Assembly (NCBI GenBank): GCA_013396635.1
Contig: WBMW01000788.1
Span: 873,280-937,279 of the forward strand
DNA from: Penelope pileata
Taxonomy: Eukaryota > Chordata > Aves > Galliformes > Cracidae
Reading direction: 5' to 3'
DNA length: 64,000 nucleotides
Shown: positions 30,591 to 43,800 of the stretch, piece by piece
Layout of the letters: each line of letters starts with the position of its first letter
How positions within the stretch are numbered: the stretch's first letter is position 1
Made by a program: the position numbers and the translations under genes
Notes under the pieces: model-generated
What the model was told of the DNA's origin: nothing
The model's database searches: none
Seen by the model: only the letters and a program-made list of their open reading frames with translations

Positions 30591-33500
30591 GGTCCATGTG
30601 CATTCGGTTTTGTGTTGTGAAATACGTGCAGTTCAGATCATGCACACTGTTGTACCCTGGCAAATGCCACTGCTGGGGCTCTCACTGCAATGTTTCATGT
30701 CTAGAGATGAATGATGTACCTGCGAAGTGCAAAGTAGTGCCTCCTCTGCTCTGATTGCTTTTGTTTTTACTCCTTTATTAATCATCTCCTGCTGATATGT
30801 GGGAGGAGATTCTGATGATGAATATGTGTTAAATAATTTGCAAGCATTCATTTTTTGTCCTGGTTTTCCAACGTGCTAAACTGACATAAATATTGGCAGA
30901 ATTTCCTTTAATCCTCCAAGGGATCCTTGCCTCGCTTTCCGTCCTGAGCCCTAATCTCTGTAGCATGTTGCTGGGTCAGTTATCCAAGATGGAGGGCACG
31001 CATCCTTGCCTAGTGCATTTTCTTTCTCTTTCCCTTTTGCTAACAGGGGCTGTGACAAGAGAACTCTCCCCTCCCTCTTTGCTCATCAGACAAATCTGTC
31101 TCCCACCCTGTGCAGAGGGGAGAATGCATGGAGTATCTGGATTTTTTGGACATGAAGTGGAGTCTTTGTGGGTCCCTAATTCACCCTTCCAAGCCTCATA
31201 ATTGCCAACAGAGGTCTTTTTTCCTTCTCATAATGTACAAAATGATCTGCCCTTTTATGATTGCCTTGAGAATATCCCACAAAGCTGACGGTGAGGGAGC
31301 AGATGCCTCATTCAATTCCAAATAGAAGGAAATCTGTTGTCTCAAATAATCCCTAAATTCAGACACTTTCAGCCAGCTATTATCAAGAGACCACATTTTA
31401 AGAGCAGATGTGTTATTAAGGCTGAGAAATGTTATGAGTACTTCATGATCTGACAAATGAATTCAGGCTATCCAGCATTCCAACATTTGATCTTTTAATA
31501 ATTCAAAAAATGAAATGGAAACCACTGGGGGTGGGGGAGGCTCTTCCACCAGATCCTGACCTGGCGTTTTAGGACTCATTTGGATTTGCTGAGGAATATT
31601 GCCAGCGGAGATCTGGGACACCTGCAGCCTACTCTTTTTGTTTCTTCTGTGATATTGTTAGACCTCTGCCTCATAGGTCAGTCCCCCAGTCTCATCACTC
31701 GGTCTCATGCCATGCCCTGGCTAAAGGACGGGTTAATGCAGATACCATGACAGTGAGCAGTGACCTGAGGCTCTTCTGCCCCAGGTCAGGCACAGGGCTG
31801 GGCCAGGCCCAAAGGCCACAGTCAGGCAGTGATCTGTCTGGCCAGCACGGTGACTCATGGGCAGCACATACAGATTGCTGTGGCTATCCTGGAGGGGGGA
31901 TCTAAAGAAATTGCTCATTCCATCCCCTTTCATGGAATTGCTTCTGCAAGAGAGGAGCACAAGATTCTCCTCCACCAAAGCCAGAAATCACAGGTGCTGC
32001 TGTACAAGTGGCACCACCTCTCCACGAAGCACCCAGAGCCCTTTCTCACCCCAGGACCTGGGCTGCACACATGTCCAGCTGCTTGCAGTGGGAAGTCATT
32101 GGAGATGGAGGCAGAAAAACTGCTGCAAAAAGAAATTCCAGTTAGGAACTGCATTGCCATGGACCAGACCTAAAGTGGGGAAGCTGCAGATAAAGCTGCC
32201 AAAGATGCTCTTGGGTGCTCTGACTAACATTCTTTCATGCACTTCTGGAATTTCTGCTCAGTGTCTCCACGGGAAACCTTCTAAGTTTTCCCAGACACCC
32301 TTGACTTCGACAGCTGCATTTTGGGGGCTGGAGAAGGAGCCACAGGACCCAAGATGAGACAGGCTGCAAGAAGCACTGGGGACCTTTAGGAGCGTCTTGC
32401 AGCACCCCCAGTCTCTGGTAGGCTGGATGTGCCACTACCGGCAGCAAGAACACGCTGCAGTGGTCCAGGAACCAAAGCCAAGTGCTGCTCAGACATGCCA
32501 TCTGTAAAAAATAATGATGTCCTCCTCCCCAGCATTCTGGGGTTTTTACTTCAGTTTGGTCATTCTGAGCTTTTCTGATCATTAGAAAAAGCCTCTGGCC
32601 TCTAAGCAAGTTAGTTTAAAAAGCATATTTCAATATATTTTACTTCTAAGCCGAAAATGAAGCAGCCTGCATAGAAACCTAGTTTTCCTCACTCCGATGT
32701 ACCACATTTTAAATTCAGAAACAAAGAGATACCCATGGGTAAGTGAAAGCACATCTTGCGGAGATCATCTTAGAGCTGCTACGTGTTTCAGACTGCTACC
32801 TAAAGCACAACCTGCCGGCCACTCCATCAGAGGGAAGAAATGAGAAATTACGAGGGTCACTGGGCACTCTGCGTGCCTCCAAGGGCTGCAGTTGTTTGGG
32901 AGTCAGAGGCTGTCACTCTGACAGCAGAAGAGCCGTGCTCCTCAGTGGGCTCTACACGCTCTGTGCCGGTGCTCTGAGGTGGCTCGGCCACCATGGAGAG
33001 GACGAGATATCAATCCCCCAAATGAAGGCTGTTTCCTGACAGCCGGGGCTGGGGTGTTATCCTCGTGTTTGTGATTCTTTTTCACAGAAAGATTGCAATG
33101 TGTGGTGGGTTGTTTTTTTTTTCTTTCTTTTTAAATGCACATTTAGTCTGAGCAGTAGTGCAGGAGATCTGAGGTGCTAATATATGATGTGAGGAAGGAC
33201 TGAAGTCTCCTGGGGGGGGGGTCTTTTTGGCAATGATGTGCCTCAGAGAGAGGCTTGAATGAGGAATGCTACGTGCACTGTAAATCACACACAGGACATG
33301 TACAAACAGAGGTGACAACTCGATGGGTGCCAGGAGAGCTTCCCTTCCTCGTGCCCACCTCCCCACCCCAGCCCTTCTCAGTGGCCATGTGGTGCTCCCC
33401 AGTTCTGCAGGTCAGAGCTGCTGGAGCACGCAGCGCTGCGGGGATGGCACTGGCACGTCTCCAGCTCGCGTCTAACGCGGGTGGGATTTGATGTCCGCGT

Positions 33501-34213
33501 GAAGCTGGGTTTGTGGGTAGAGGTTAGAAAAACTGCACTTTTCCAAACCGAATTCCCTATTCCTTAGGACAAGTGGTGGTGCCGGGTTTTCCTCTGCAGA
33601 TGTGAGCATCGCGCTGTTGGCACAGGCAGCCTCACCAGGTTGCACCAGATATCTGGAGTTCTACATCAGTTACTAAAATAAATAGCAGTGCTAGTTAAAT
33701 TAGTTATTTCTGGTCAGAAAATGAAGACAAACTTGCAAAAAATGGATCAAATACTGCAAAAAGACTGACAATATTTTGAATGAAGACTTTATTTCCAAAT
33801 CAAGATTTTGAAATGGAAAGTAAGGGTTTTTAAAAAGCAACAGTAGACATTTTAAAAAAAGACCACCCCACACTAACTTTCCCCCTATATTCTACCGCGG
33901 TGGAAGACTCTGTGATCAAAGCTGGTTCCATCAGAAGTGTTATAAGAGATGTCCTTACAGCATGACAGACCAAAATCTTTCTAATTGCTTTGGAGGATTA
34001 TAAATGTTGCACTGCTTGATCATTATTTGTTTAAAAGGTAAAATCAGGACAGTGGTTTATTTGCAAGTTAGTATCTTTGACATTTTGAAAATAACAGATA
34101 AGTTATCTACAGTGTGGTGCACAGAGCCCAGAGGTATTTGGATAGGCCTGAGAAAAGGGCCTGTGGAAAGGAAACCTCTGGCCAGTAGGTTTAAGTTTGC
34201 TGTTGCAGAAGTA
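30591..34213. other. Noncoding desert segment
   Basis: No gene or repeat family is recognised. It contains overlapping chance ORFs at 31730-32610 on both strands (up to 166 residues), a G10 run near 33213 and a T-rich tract near 33110-33130. Confidence 0.55.
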
Positions 34214-34762
34214 AGAATCACAGAATTAAGAATCACAGCATGGCCGAGGTTGGCAGGAACCTCTGGAGGCCATCTGGTCCCACCTTCTGCTCCAGCAGGG
34301 CCACCCAGAGCAGGCTGCCCAGGACCATGTCCAGGTGGCTTTTGAAGCTCTCCAAGGAGGAGACTTCACAGCCTCTCTGGGCAGCCTGCATCAGTACTCC
34401 ATCACCTGCCCAGCACAGAAGTGCATCCTGATGTTCAGAGCAAACTTCTTGCACTGGCACTGGTAGCTACCAAAAAGACCCTGGCTCTGACCTCTCTGCA
34501 CCTTCTCTTTCGGTATTTCTATACGTTGATGAAATCCTGCCTGAGCCTCTTCATCTCCAGGCTGAACAGTCCCAGCTCCCTCAACCTTTCCTCACAGGGG
34601 AGATGCTCCAGTCCCTTTGTCTTCTTAGCGGTCCTTCAGCAGATTCCTGTAGCTCCATATCCCTCAGAGCAGATGAGGGTGGAAAGACTTAGCTGGCAAC
34701 ACTCCTAATGCAGCCCAGGACACTACTGCCCTTCTTTCACTCAGGGGTGCGTTGCTGACCAA
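34214..34762 (-). mobile_element. CR1 LINE, longest copy in the window, antisense and 5'-truncated
   Basis: The start at 34214-34238 contains two copies of the CR1 3'-terminal octamer repeat (reverse complement of ATTCTGTG/ATTCTTAA). Then follow GGCCATCTGGTCCCACCTTC, GCTGCCCAGGACCATGTCCA, AGGCTGAACAGTCCCAGCTC and CTCACAGGGGAGATGCTCCA, the antisense of the CR1 3' coding end. At 34708-34760, ATGCAGCCCAGGACACTACT and GGGTGCGTTGCTGACC match more distal CR1 sequence, with a likely internal deletion at about 34660-34707. The coding frame is not intact. Confidence 0.9.
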
Positions 34763-37700
34763 GTGTGCAACCAAGTGTTGCAACTCAAGTGTGTTAATTA
34801 AGCGTCTGATATACAGTTTTTTAGGAATTCCTTCCTGTACGCTTTCTTCATAAATATTCTGAGTACATCTTGCTTGTGAAGTGAGACCATTATTATTGTA
34901 AGCAAAAAATAAGGAAAAAGAAAATCCGTTCTATGTAAAGCTTATCTGCTCTGCAGGAGTTTATTTGCAGCAGTTACGATCACAGAAAGAGTTCAGGGTG
35001 ATAAATACATCCTAACCTTCAGTTCCATGTCTTTATCACTGCTGTAATGCAATGCAACGCTGCATTGTCAAAGTGTCTGGCTTTGCCCATGGGCACTGTG
35101 TCTTCATCTGTGAGCTCCAACTTATATAGACTCTGTGGTCACTGGCTTTTAATTGAAATAAAATGTAGGTGCTTTAAGGCATGCTTAAGGTACACGCTTA
35201 CCTGAAAGTTCAAGTTTAAGTGGCACTACAGAAGCTCACAAAAGCAGTCAGAGTGGTGGTGGCATGAAGGCTGGTATCAGTATGATTTCTAACTTCTAGG
35301 ACAATAAAAATGTAATTAAGATATTTGAAAAAAAATTATCCTACTTTTTAGACATCCATGCTGTCAGGAAGAAGGGTCTTCTTGACGCTGTTTTCAAAAC
35401 AAAGCAAAACACCTTCTCTTCTGGCAAAAGAGTAAATCTATAAACCCATGGTTGTTCAAGTCACTCATTTTAGGCTGGATGATTCCAGGGGAATAGAAAT
35501 TGCTTTTTTACCAGCAATCTAAGTACATCATCATCTACAGAGAAGTTACCATCTCCCTGTAATAATATCCCATCTCTCAAAATACACTTATCCCTTAAAA
35601 ACAATCAGTTGCAAATTTGAATATAACCAGATTCTGTGGGGAAACGCTTTAGCTCTGCATGTTTTCCAGTATCTCTCCCCTCTCTCCTTCTCTGATTTGC
35701 TGCTGGTGCTGTGAGAATTGGTGTAAAACGAGGCCAGCCAGCAGGACCTCTCCGCACTGTTCCGCAGCCTCCTTGCTGTGCTGGGCTTAGGGAGCAGGTT
35801 CACACCTCTCCTGCGTGAAGAGAAGTTGCCTTCGCAACCTTCCATGCAGCAAGGCCTGTCTACATCAAATCAAGCTACAATTCCAAGCCACATTCTGCTT
35901 CCCATGTTTGCACAAAACTCCCACTGACATGAATAAGACTTCTGTGTATATCATGCTGTGTAATAAATAGCATTCAAAACAGAACCTATGCAAAGCTTTC
36001 TCACTGTTTTGGGCTACCAATTTATCCTTGTATTTACAGAATATTGATGTAAGCAGATGCCCAAACTGCCTGTCATTTTTAAAATATGCAGAGATGACTG
36101 GTACGGTGGCTATGGACTGCAGAAACACTGCAGACTTCCTGATCTTTCCTGTCCCACCCCCAGGCCACCACAGAAGATGCCCTCACCCCAATGCAGCTCC
36201 AGGTTCATCCCTGCTCTTTGCAAATTACTCACAGCTGAGATCACCCCTGGTTTCACTCCCACACTGCTGTCCTCTGAGCTACCTTGCCTCTAAGTCAGGG
36301 AAGGGGACAGAAGAAAGAAGCCCCTCTCCCCACCCTCCAGGTTGTATCTGGAGGGGTTTTCTGTGACTAGATCCACCTATTTGAGTGAGTGGGTCCCTTC
36401 TGGTTCCTTGGGCTGCGAACCAAAATCCCAGCAGCAGCTCCCACAGGAGCAAGAGGGGCAGCCACACAGCCCCTCTGCCACAGCGCAGAGACCCCTGGCT
36501 CTCCCTCCCAGCGCCAGAGGAAAGACTTTTGTCTCTTCTCTTCCATCTCAGATGTTCTCTCAAGATTTCTGGTTCTTAATAAGGCAATTGACAAATAGCA
36601 TCAACATGGCGTAAATCACATGCTAAATATTTATGTGCCTTATAAATCTCAGGAAATGCTGTCATCTTTTGTCTACTCATTCCAGAGCCTCAGCCTGCTC
36701 ACTTCTCACGCTAAAGGGACGAGGAGAGAAAATGAGTAACTAGGCTGGTTAGGGCTGTAACTTTCCCCAGTGAAAGCCTAACACAAGCATAATGAGAGGC
36801 CCACCAAGCACACTGGATTTATGTATGGAAGTTGTCACCAGCAAGCACCGCATTGCTAGGTGTAACATCCAGTTTCCTGAATGTTTGCAGTGCCACCCTC
36901 TGATTAAAGCTCTCCCCAGCCACTTCTGTCCTGGGACACCAGCTTGCTGCCACACCTCCCACGCTCCTGGAGGCCAGCGCAGCACGCTGTGGGCACCTCC
37001 CGGTGCAGCTTGTCCCACACAGGTGCCAGTCCCAGCCAGCTTCATCCTGCTCGCCCTGCCAAAGAACTGAGGGCAGGGCAGCATCGCTTTTCCCAACTGT
37101 GACCCATTATCAGCACAGGAAAACAGAGGCACGCTGTCCAGCCCGGCATCAGGCATCAGTCCATTGATGGGCGTCCTCCAACGCTTGACTTCCTCCAAGC
37201 CAGCAAAACAGCTCTGTGCCGGCAGTGCGTGTGTGTGCGCGCGCCTGGGTGCATGTGGACAAGCTTTCCAGAAGCACCCTGTCCTTACTGAGTGTGCTTT
37301 GGAGGTGTGCCACTCCACAAATATTGGAAAAGCCCTGTGGAGCTATTTTATTTTATTTTAGAGCATTGCTAGTACATGACGACATCATTTCCACCCTTTT
37401 CAATTTTCCACGGATGATTTCTCTGTTATTCAATGTTGATTCTAAAGCCATTTAATGGGGTTTCCACAGAACTCGGCCATCTCAAGGAGAAAAATAAGTG
37501 ATTTTGCTGCCCTGAGGAAGCCAGAGGAGACGACTCTCAAAAAGATGCCTGGATATACATATCGCATTTTGGAAGAAAACTCACTGAGACAAGAACAAGA
37601 AAAAAAAAAGTAGATAGTAAATCTGAAATTAAAATTCAATTATTTGCGTAGGAAAGGCCACTTCCAAGTCAAAGAAGCTCTAGCAATACAACATCTGCAG

Positions 37701-40390
37701 CAGGACCCTAAGCGATAACAGCCCATAGCGTGAAAGGAAGGATACATAATGCTGTGCTTGGTGACACTTCAAAAGTGGGGTACATTTAGTTGTTGACCGC
37801 TGAGCGATGGCAGGCACTCTGGTTTCTGCAACAAACTGATTGCCATAAAACTTTTTCATTTTCAAAATTTTTCAATTTTAGCTGTCTTGGATGTGGTAAT
37901 TAATTTTGCAGCCAAGGAGACTCTCCTGTGCATTTCCATGAAAATAAGTCACTGTTTGTATGTTTACCCAGAATGGGATGAAAAATATTTAGCAGTTTTC
38001 TACACCTCACTTATTGATTGTGCAGCTAAGAAATTTGACATTTGTGAGGTGTGTTTGTGGAATGAAAAATAGCAAATTCTCACTCTTTATTTTTCCTTTT
38101 GTAATTCTGATTTTTGAAAGTAAGAGCACGGTCTCTATTTCCACCCCATATTTTACTGTGTTGACCTTACAAGATCTTTTAATATGCATGAAAGTCCACT
38201 TTAACCTGTAAGAAAGGGAGAGACTGAAGCATACCAAAAATGAAAAGGGAAGTTATAATGACTAGAAGTAATTTGGGGCTGCTGTTTGTTCCAAAAACTG
38301 CCCACAGCTTTGTAATACAAGACTACGATGCTGGCAGCTTACAGCTGTGCCAAGCATTAATCGTTTGAAAAGAAATTTTCCATACTGTTCAGGTTGATTG
38401 ATTTTTGATTTTTTTTTTTTTTTTTGGAAAATTTCTGATCCATCAGCTCAGGCGTTTCCAAGAATGAGATTTGGGAAAAAATATTATTTTGCCCAAATTT
38501 AAATGTTCTGGCAACCTTTTCTTGGAACTGCTGTGGCATTCCCATGCTTCAAAGCAGAGCCTGAAACCTGGCAGGGGGTTGGCCTTGACTTCAGGGATGT
38601 GCCTTGCACCATCTTTCTGAAAATCCACCTAATTAGGCCAATATACGCACTGGGGGAAAAAAAATGCTCAGTTTTTAGCTGCTCAGTAGAGACTCTATTG
38701 ATACCAACAGATAAAGTCCCCAAGGATGCCACTTCCATGGAGCACACCCCTTCTCATTAGCTCCAAGAGACGGGAGCAGCCTCTCAAGAAATACCAGAGC
38801 ACACGTGAGGCTGGCATTATGGGCAAGAAGCCAGCCTTCCCTGTAATAGCTGCTCTGGGCTGAGCTACAGCCAGAACTGAGAAGGGACATATCTGTAGCA
38901 TATAGGACCCTATCTGTGTGGTATCCTCAGGTTACGTTTAAGCTGTTGAAGCAAATGTCCAACCTCTTAAAGGTCTGTATGCATCAGGTTGCCACTCAGC
39001 CCCTTGCAGAGGGGTGAGCACAGGCTCTGTCCAGGTCTCTGATCCAGATGATCAGGGACTTCAGGTCACAAAACCTAGGGAATCTTCTGCTCAGTCATGA
39101 TACTGCCTCCTGGTAGTGGTACATTGAAGTGAAGGCTGTCTCACATGCAAAGGAGACAAAAAGGAGAATGAGGATGGGAAAATGGAAAGATAGACTGAGG
39201 CAAGGGGTCAGTTGACGCTGGAATAGGAGAATGAGATCAACTGGGGATGGGTTTATTTGGACAAGAAGGCTGGAAATGGGAGGTGGGGAGGGGAAGCAAA
39301 GAAGTATTGAAGTGAGCGAGCACGGCGGAGGAGCTGTGGGCAGTCAACGCCATCCTCTGTAGAGCTGGGGCAGGAGGAAGGCTGGGTCATGGGCAGTGAT
39401 TGGACTGGTGAAGGTGGAGAATGGAGCTGGGGATGGAAGACAAATGTAGCAAGGAAGTCAGTGTAGACAGTGGCCTTGAACAAGAAGTACTGGAGAGGGA
39501 GGGAAGCACCAGAGTTGGACTGAAAGCTCAGGAAAGCATAAACAGGCCTGCTGGTCAGAGTGGAAAAAGAAAAAAAAGAGGGAGGGCAAGCTGTCAGAGA
39601 GACAGTGAACTAGTAAGGTAAGGACCCTGGCCTAAATAACAAGTTTGAGGTCCAGCAAGGCAAGCAGAAATGCAAGAGAAACAAGAAGCCAGGAACAGGA
39701 AGCAGAGTATAAATCATTTGGAGGGCAAGAGGCAGAACAGGTCAAAGCATGAAGAGAAATAGAAAGAGCAACCATGACCAGAAGAATATGTTTCTTAGTG
39801 ACTTTTCTACATTGTCTGTAAAGAGCACCTGTATTGTTATGGAGGTACTTCCGTTTTGGAGAGATGTGTTCACAGGAGACTTTGACACAAAAGACATGGT
39901 AGCCAAGATGACGGAATTCCAGTTTGGACTTCCTCGTGGTTTGTGGAGATCAGCTAGAGAGTGGACTGAAAGCTGGTGGCTGCTTAGGGACATTTACCAT
40001 GACCTGACTGCACTCACTATACTGAAGACAGTATCCCCAGTAGTATGTATACTTGACACTTGAGAAGGACTAATACCTCAGTTCTTAAGAAATGTGAGGA
40101 AAACTGGAAATGAAAATTTACAAAAATACCAAAAAGGCTGTATAGGAATGTTCAGGCCATTGTACGATCAAAAGATCAAGCCTTCATAATTAAGAAACAG
40201 GGCAGATTTGTCTGACAGCTTGTTCTGTTTGTGAAGCAAAAAGGAGGCATCTCTTAGGAATAAAACCGCATGATGCATCACAAGAGAGGCAAATGGAAGG
40301 GCAGGGAATGCCAAACAACAGGCATTAAAACTTACCACGTGTAGAAAAGTAACAAAGTAGGTTCAAAGAGCAGGGGAAACAGCAGACTGA
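34763..40390. other. Noncoding desert segment
   Basis: No gene is recognised. A T17 run is at 38409-38425, a GT/GC alternating patch (TGCGTGTGTGTGCGCGCGCC) near 37226-37245, and a purine-rich stretch at about 39120-39600 with many GGA and AAG runs. The ORF at 39749-40063 (104 residues) has no recognisable domain. Confidence 0.55.
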
Positions 40391-40530
40391 GAAGGTCAAG
40401 AACGATTTATTTAATATAGTAGAAACAAAAGGAATTGGCATCAGCCTATTATTGGTGGGGAGGATGCCAACATTGTTAACGATGCGGAAACACTCAGTGC
40501 ATATTTCCGTACTACTTGGAAAGAAGTGGG
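40391..40530 (+). mobile_element. Possible LINE coding remnant upstream of a CR1 tail
   Basis: A frame near 40470-40515 reads GEDANIVNDAETLSAYF. It resembles the linker before the reverse transcriptase in CR1-type LINEs, where an acidic E/DAEK...L...YF pattern is typical. The preceding bases need a frameshift to continue. It lies on the same strand as the CR1 3' tail at 40690-40870. If it is one element, most of its reverse transcriptase is deleted. Weak evidence. Confidence 0.3.
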
Positions 40531-40689
40531 GCAATGTATCAGTATCAAATGAAGATGTGAAAGTCCTTTCCCATCTACAAATAGCTGAAGGGTATATTAA
40601 ATGACTCCTAGAGGGAAATATTTTTAGATTAGTTGTTTTGGATAACTAGCATGCAAGAGCTGTAAAACTTTTGCTGAGGGAATCTCTTT

Positions 40690-40870
40690 TCCACTATTAT
40701 TTCTGGCAAATATTTGTACACCATCCAAGGAAATCCCGGAAGACTCCTGCATGATATAAGGCCACGTTGTATGGGACTTCGAGCAACCTGATCTAATGAA
40801 AGATGTCCCTGCCCATGACAGAGAACTTGACCAAGGTGGTCTTTAAGGGTTCCTTCCAACTTGTTGAAAG
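40690..40870 (+). mobile_element. CR1 LINE 3'-end fragment, sense
   Basis: AAGGCCACGTTGTATGGGAC, GAGCAACCTGATCTAATGAA, GATGTCCCTGCCCATGACAG and GGTGGTCTTTAAGGGTTCCT then TCCAACTT follow the sense-strand CR1 3' end (ggccacgttgga...gagcaacctggtctag...gtccctgcccatggcag...gatctttaaggtcccttccaacc). The terminal octamer repeat is absent. It is diverged and opposite in orientation to the other clear copies. Confidence 0.85.
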
Positions 40871-43800
40871 TAGATTTTCCACAGTGGATACTAAGATTGC
40901 CCACTACATTTTCTGCAAGGATATTTTGAGACACCAGGATCTTTTGTACAGAAGTCTTGAGCTCCCCTGTGCAGCTGGGAGCCCATGCGTGGCACAGAGA
41001 AAGCCTAGGAGCCCCATATGGGTTGCCCTGAAGTACTGGATCCTTCTCATCTTCCTGAGTAATTCACTATCTATGAACAGCAATAATGTCACCTCCTTGT
41101 CTCTGAGAAGTGTTGTAAAAATGAAGCCCACCAGTACAAAAGCAGTAAGTACATCAGAAGAGCCTGTAGGAAAGTTAATCACGCTGTCTTCACATTGGGG
41201 TCTGAACAGTGCTCAGTGAATAAGGCAGAGGGTCTTGTGCTGAGCACAGACCCAATATAAATAGCTGCTCATTAAGTGAGCACCACCTGCTCCATGAGCT
41301 GGATGAGGCAGGGGTTTTGCGGGACAAGCAGTGCAGGATTATGCTCGTGTAATTAAAGACTGCCGCAACGTGCATACACTCAGAGGGGCCAAACCGGAGC
41401 TCTGCAAACCAGCTTAGCAATGGCCCTTTCTAGCTTCTCAGTGCCTGATTTTGCAACCTGGAGTAACAATCTTTCACTGTGGTTCACATGTGTAATATCA
41501 TTATGTAGTCTTCGGTAACTGAAGCAGACATGGCATTGTGGAGCTCAGTGGAATCTTGTTTAATTGCCTCAGAGACATCATGGGTATAGAGCAATACAAA
41601 GGTAGCAGAGGAGAAAGACAAAAGAAACTGTAAAACTCTTCATATTGCAGAACACATCCAATGAGGAAGGGGGAAAGAAAAAGGAAGAAATGATGAACAT
41701 AACTGTTGACTGAAAACGCAAACAAAATACCTCTTTGCCTCCCTAAGACCCCAAACTTTGGGGAAGTTTGCCTTCTGATCCCAGTTCCAGCTCTGTGACT
41801 CAAGCTTCGCTCTCCAGATCTGCAATCTATCTTCTCATTTATCTCTAACTAGGACAATTTCTGAGTCCTATATGAGTCATCGGTAGGTTTTATATAGAAA
41901 CCAAAGAAGGTTCTTCCAGTCTCTCAGTAAGATATTCCGTGCTGCCAGGGAAGCACTTTTGGTTGTTCTGACGAGCAATTGTAACTGCTCTGAATTGCCA
42001 AAAATACTGTCTGAAGAGCAAAAAGATCGCTTGCCATCTAAACCCAAAAGGGTTTATGATACAATCTTCGTATCGCCTGAGTGCATCGATCCCACCTTGC
42101 AACAGCAGATATTAGGCTTTGCAAACTGGCCAGATCCCAGTGGGTGTCATTTTCAGGCTGGATAATTCACCAGGCTCGAGTGATGCCACTCGGGGGCTCT
42201 GAGCCAGCTGAGAGGAGGGGGCGGCGTGTGATACTCGGGAAGGGGTCTGAGTCAGGGCTCCTGAGAGCAAGGACCTCCTTCCTGCTGCTGGACACCACTC
42301 CTCGCAAGCCTGCTCCCATCGCTGACGGCCACCTACCCCGCAGTTAGGTCCTGTCCTTTCTCAGCTGAGACAGGAGGGACAGGTGGCCTATGCCGGAAGC
42401 AGTGGCTGCGGCACAGGAGCAGGGGGGAGATCCTGGTAGAGAGCCCAGAGTTGCAATGTGACAAACAGGAGGCCAGGTATTAACAGGTGGGTGAGAAGAC
42501 AGGGGCTGGCTGGCTGCGTGGGGACGGGGCCGTTTCAAAAGCAACACGACAGGGATCACAGGGAGAGTGTGCATGGCGGGGAGGGCATATTTTGAAGAGG
42601 AGGAAGGAGCTGTTTTGGAATTGGGTGCAAAACCATTTGTTTGGAGAGATGCCAGGGTAACAGTAGGTGCCCAGAACAAATGCACACAGCCATCCTCGCA
42701 CCCAGCGCCTGCACGCTTGTCCTTTGCAGCACCTAAGTAGGTCAGCCCTCTTCTTCAACCTTTCCTCTTCCCTTTCGCACTTGCTCTCTTTGTGGGAGGT
42801 GGTGGTGGCGGTAGCAGAGGGGCTACACCCGTTTTCACTGATTTCCAACACTGTCTACGTGTGAACAAGAGAAGCGAAGAGAAGCTAAAGCTGCTTTCTT
42901 ATTAACAGCTGGTGACAGTCCCTTTGCACAGTGCATGTCGCATTTCTTAGTCGAGGTAGAAAGGAGTGAAAGAGGAAGGCAGTTATTTAAAGTTTAGCAT
43001 TACAGATGAATTACAAGGATATTCTGAGGCTCACAGTCCCCCAGTGATTCTGCGAGCCCTGAGGCTGGCCTCACCACACCTTTGCAAGCGACTATTTTAG
43101 GCAAGTGTGCTCATCAGGTCTGGGAGGATGACTGCTCCAAGTAATTCTGGGATGCAGGTTTTGCACCACAGGATGCCAGCGGGATCCAGTGAAGGTTATG
43201 GACCGTCTAGCCTGAACTCCATCTGTGCCCTGAAGTTTCCTCTTGGCTGGGCACTGCTGAAGGACCAGAAGCAGCCAGTAGGAAGCAGTAGGCACATGGA
43301 CTCATGGGGACTTTAAGCCATCTGAACATGGCACGCCGTTTTTAAGACGTTTTTTTAAACGCTGTGAACATATTGCACCCAATTATAATTGCGCTGTGTG
43401 CTCCACACCGTGCTATGAGTGCATGCCTCCTCATTGCTACAGAGGGGCAAATCTGACATTCGTACAACAAGTGTGCTATTTTCTCCTGTGTATCTTTTCC
43501 CGTCGTGCTTATCACGATAGGATTTGCATGCCTCCCAGTAGGGCACTGAGCTATGCGGCTAACATCTGCCACGTGCTGTTTTGTTCTGTCCTCCTCTCCC
43601 AAGGAAGGAGCTGAGTGTAGTGGAGCATCTTGTTTTAATAGTGCATTTGGTCGGCTTTTGCTTTTCCTGCATGTGGAGCTGCGTATTTGTGTTAGCAAAA
43701 GGGCACAGAAACGTGTCCTGCAGTTGGAAATGCCTTTATTTCAGTAAGAGGAATTATGGCTAATTAAGTCAAATTAAAAGGGGGAGAGAGAGTTGATTTT

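Noticed and set aside
30533..30754. 73-residue ORF in the TATG-rich repeat
   Set aside because: Product of simple-repeat translation.
31857..32357. 166-residue plus-strand ORF
   Set aside because: Cys/Thr-rich, no domain, overlapped by other chance frames, and no splice or promoter support.
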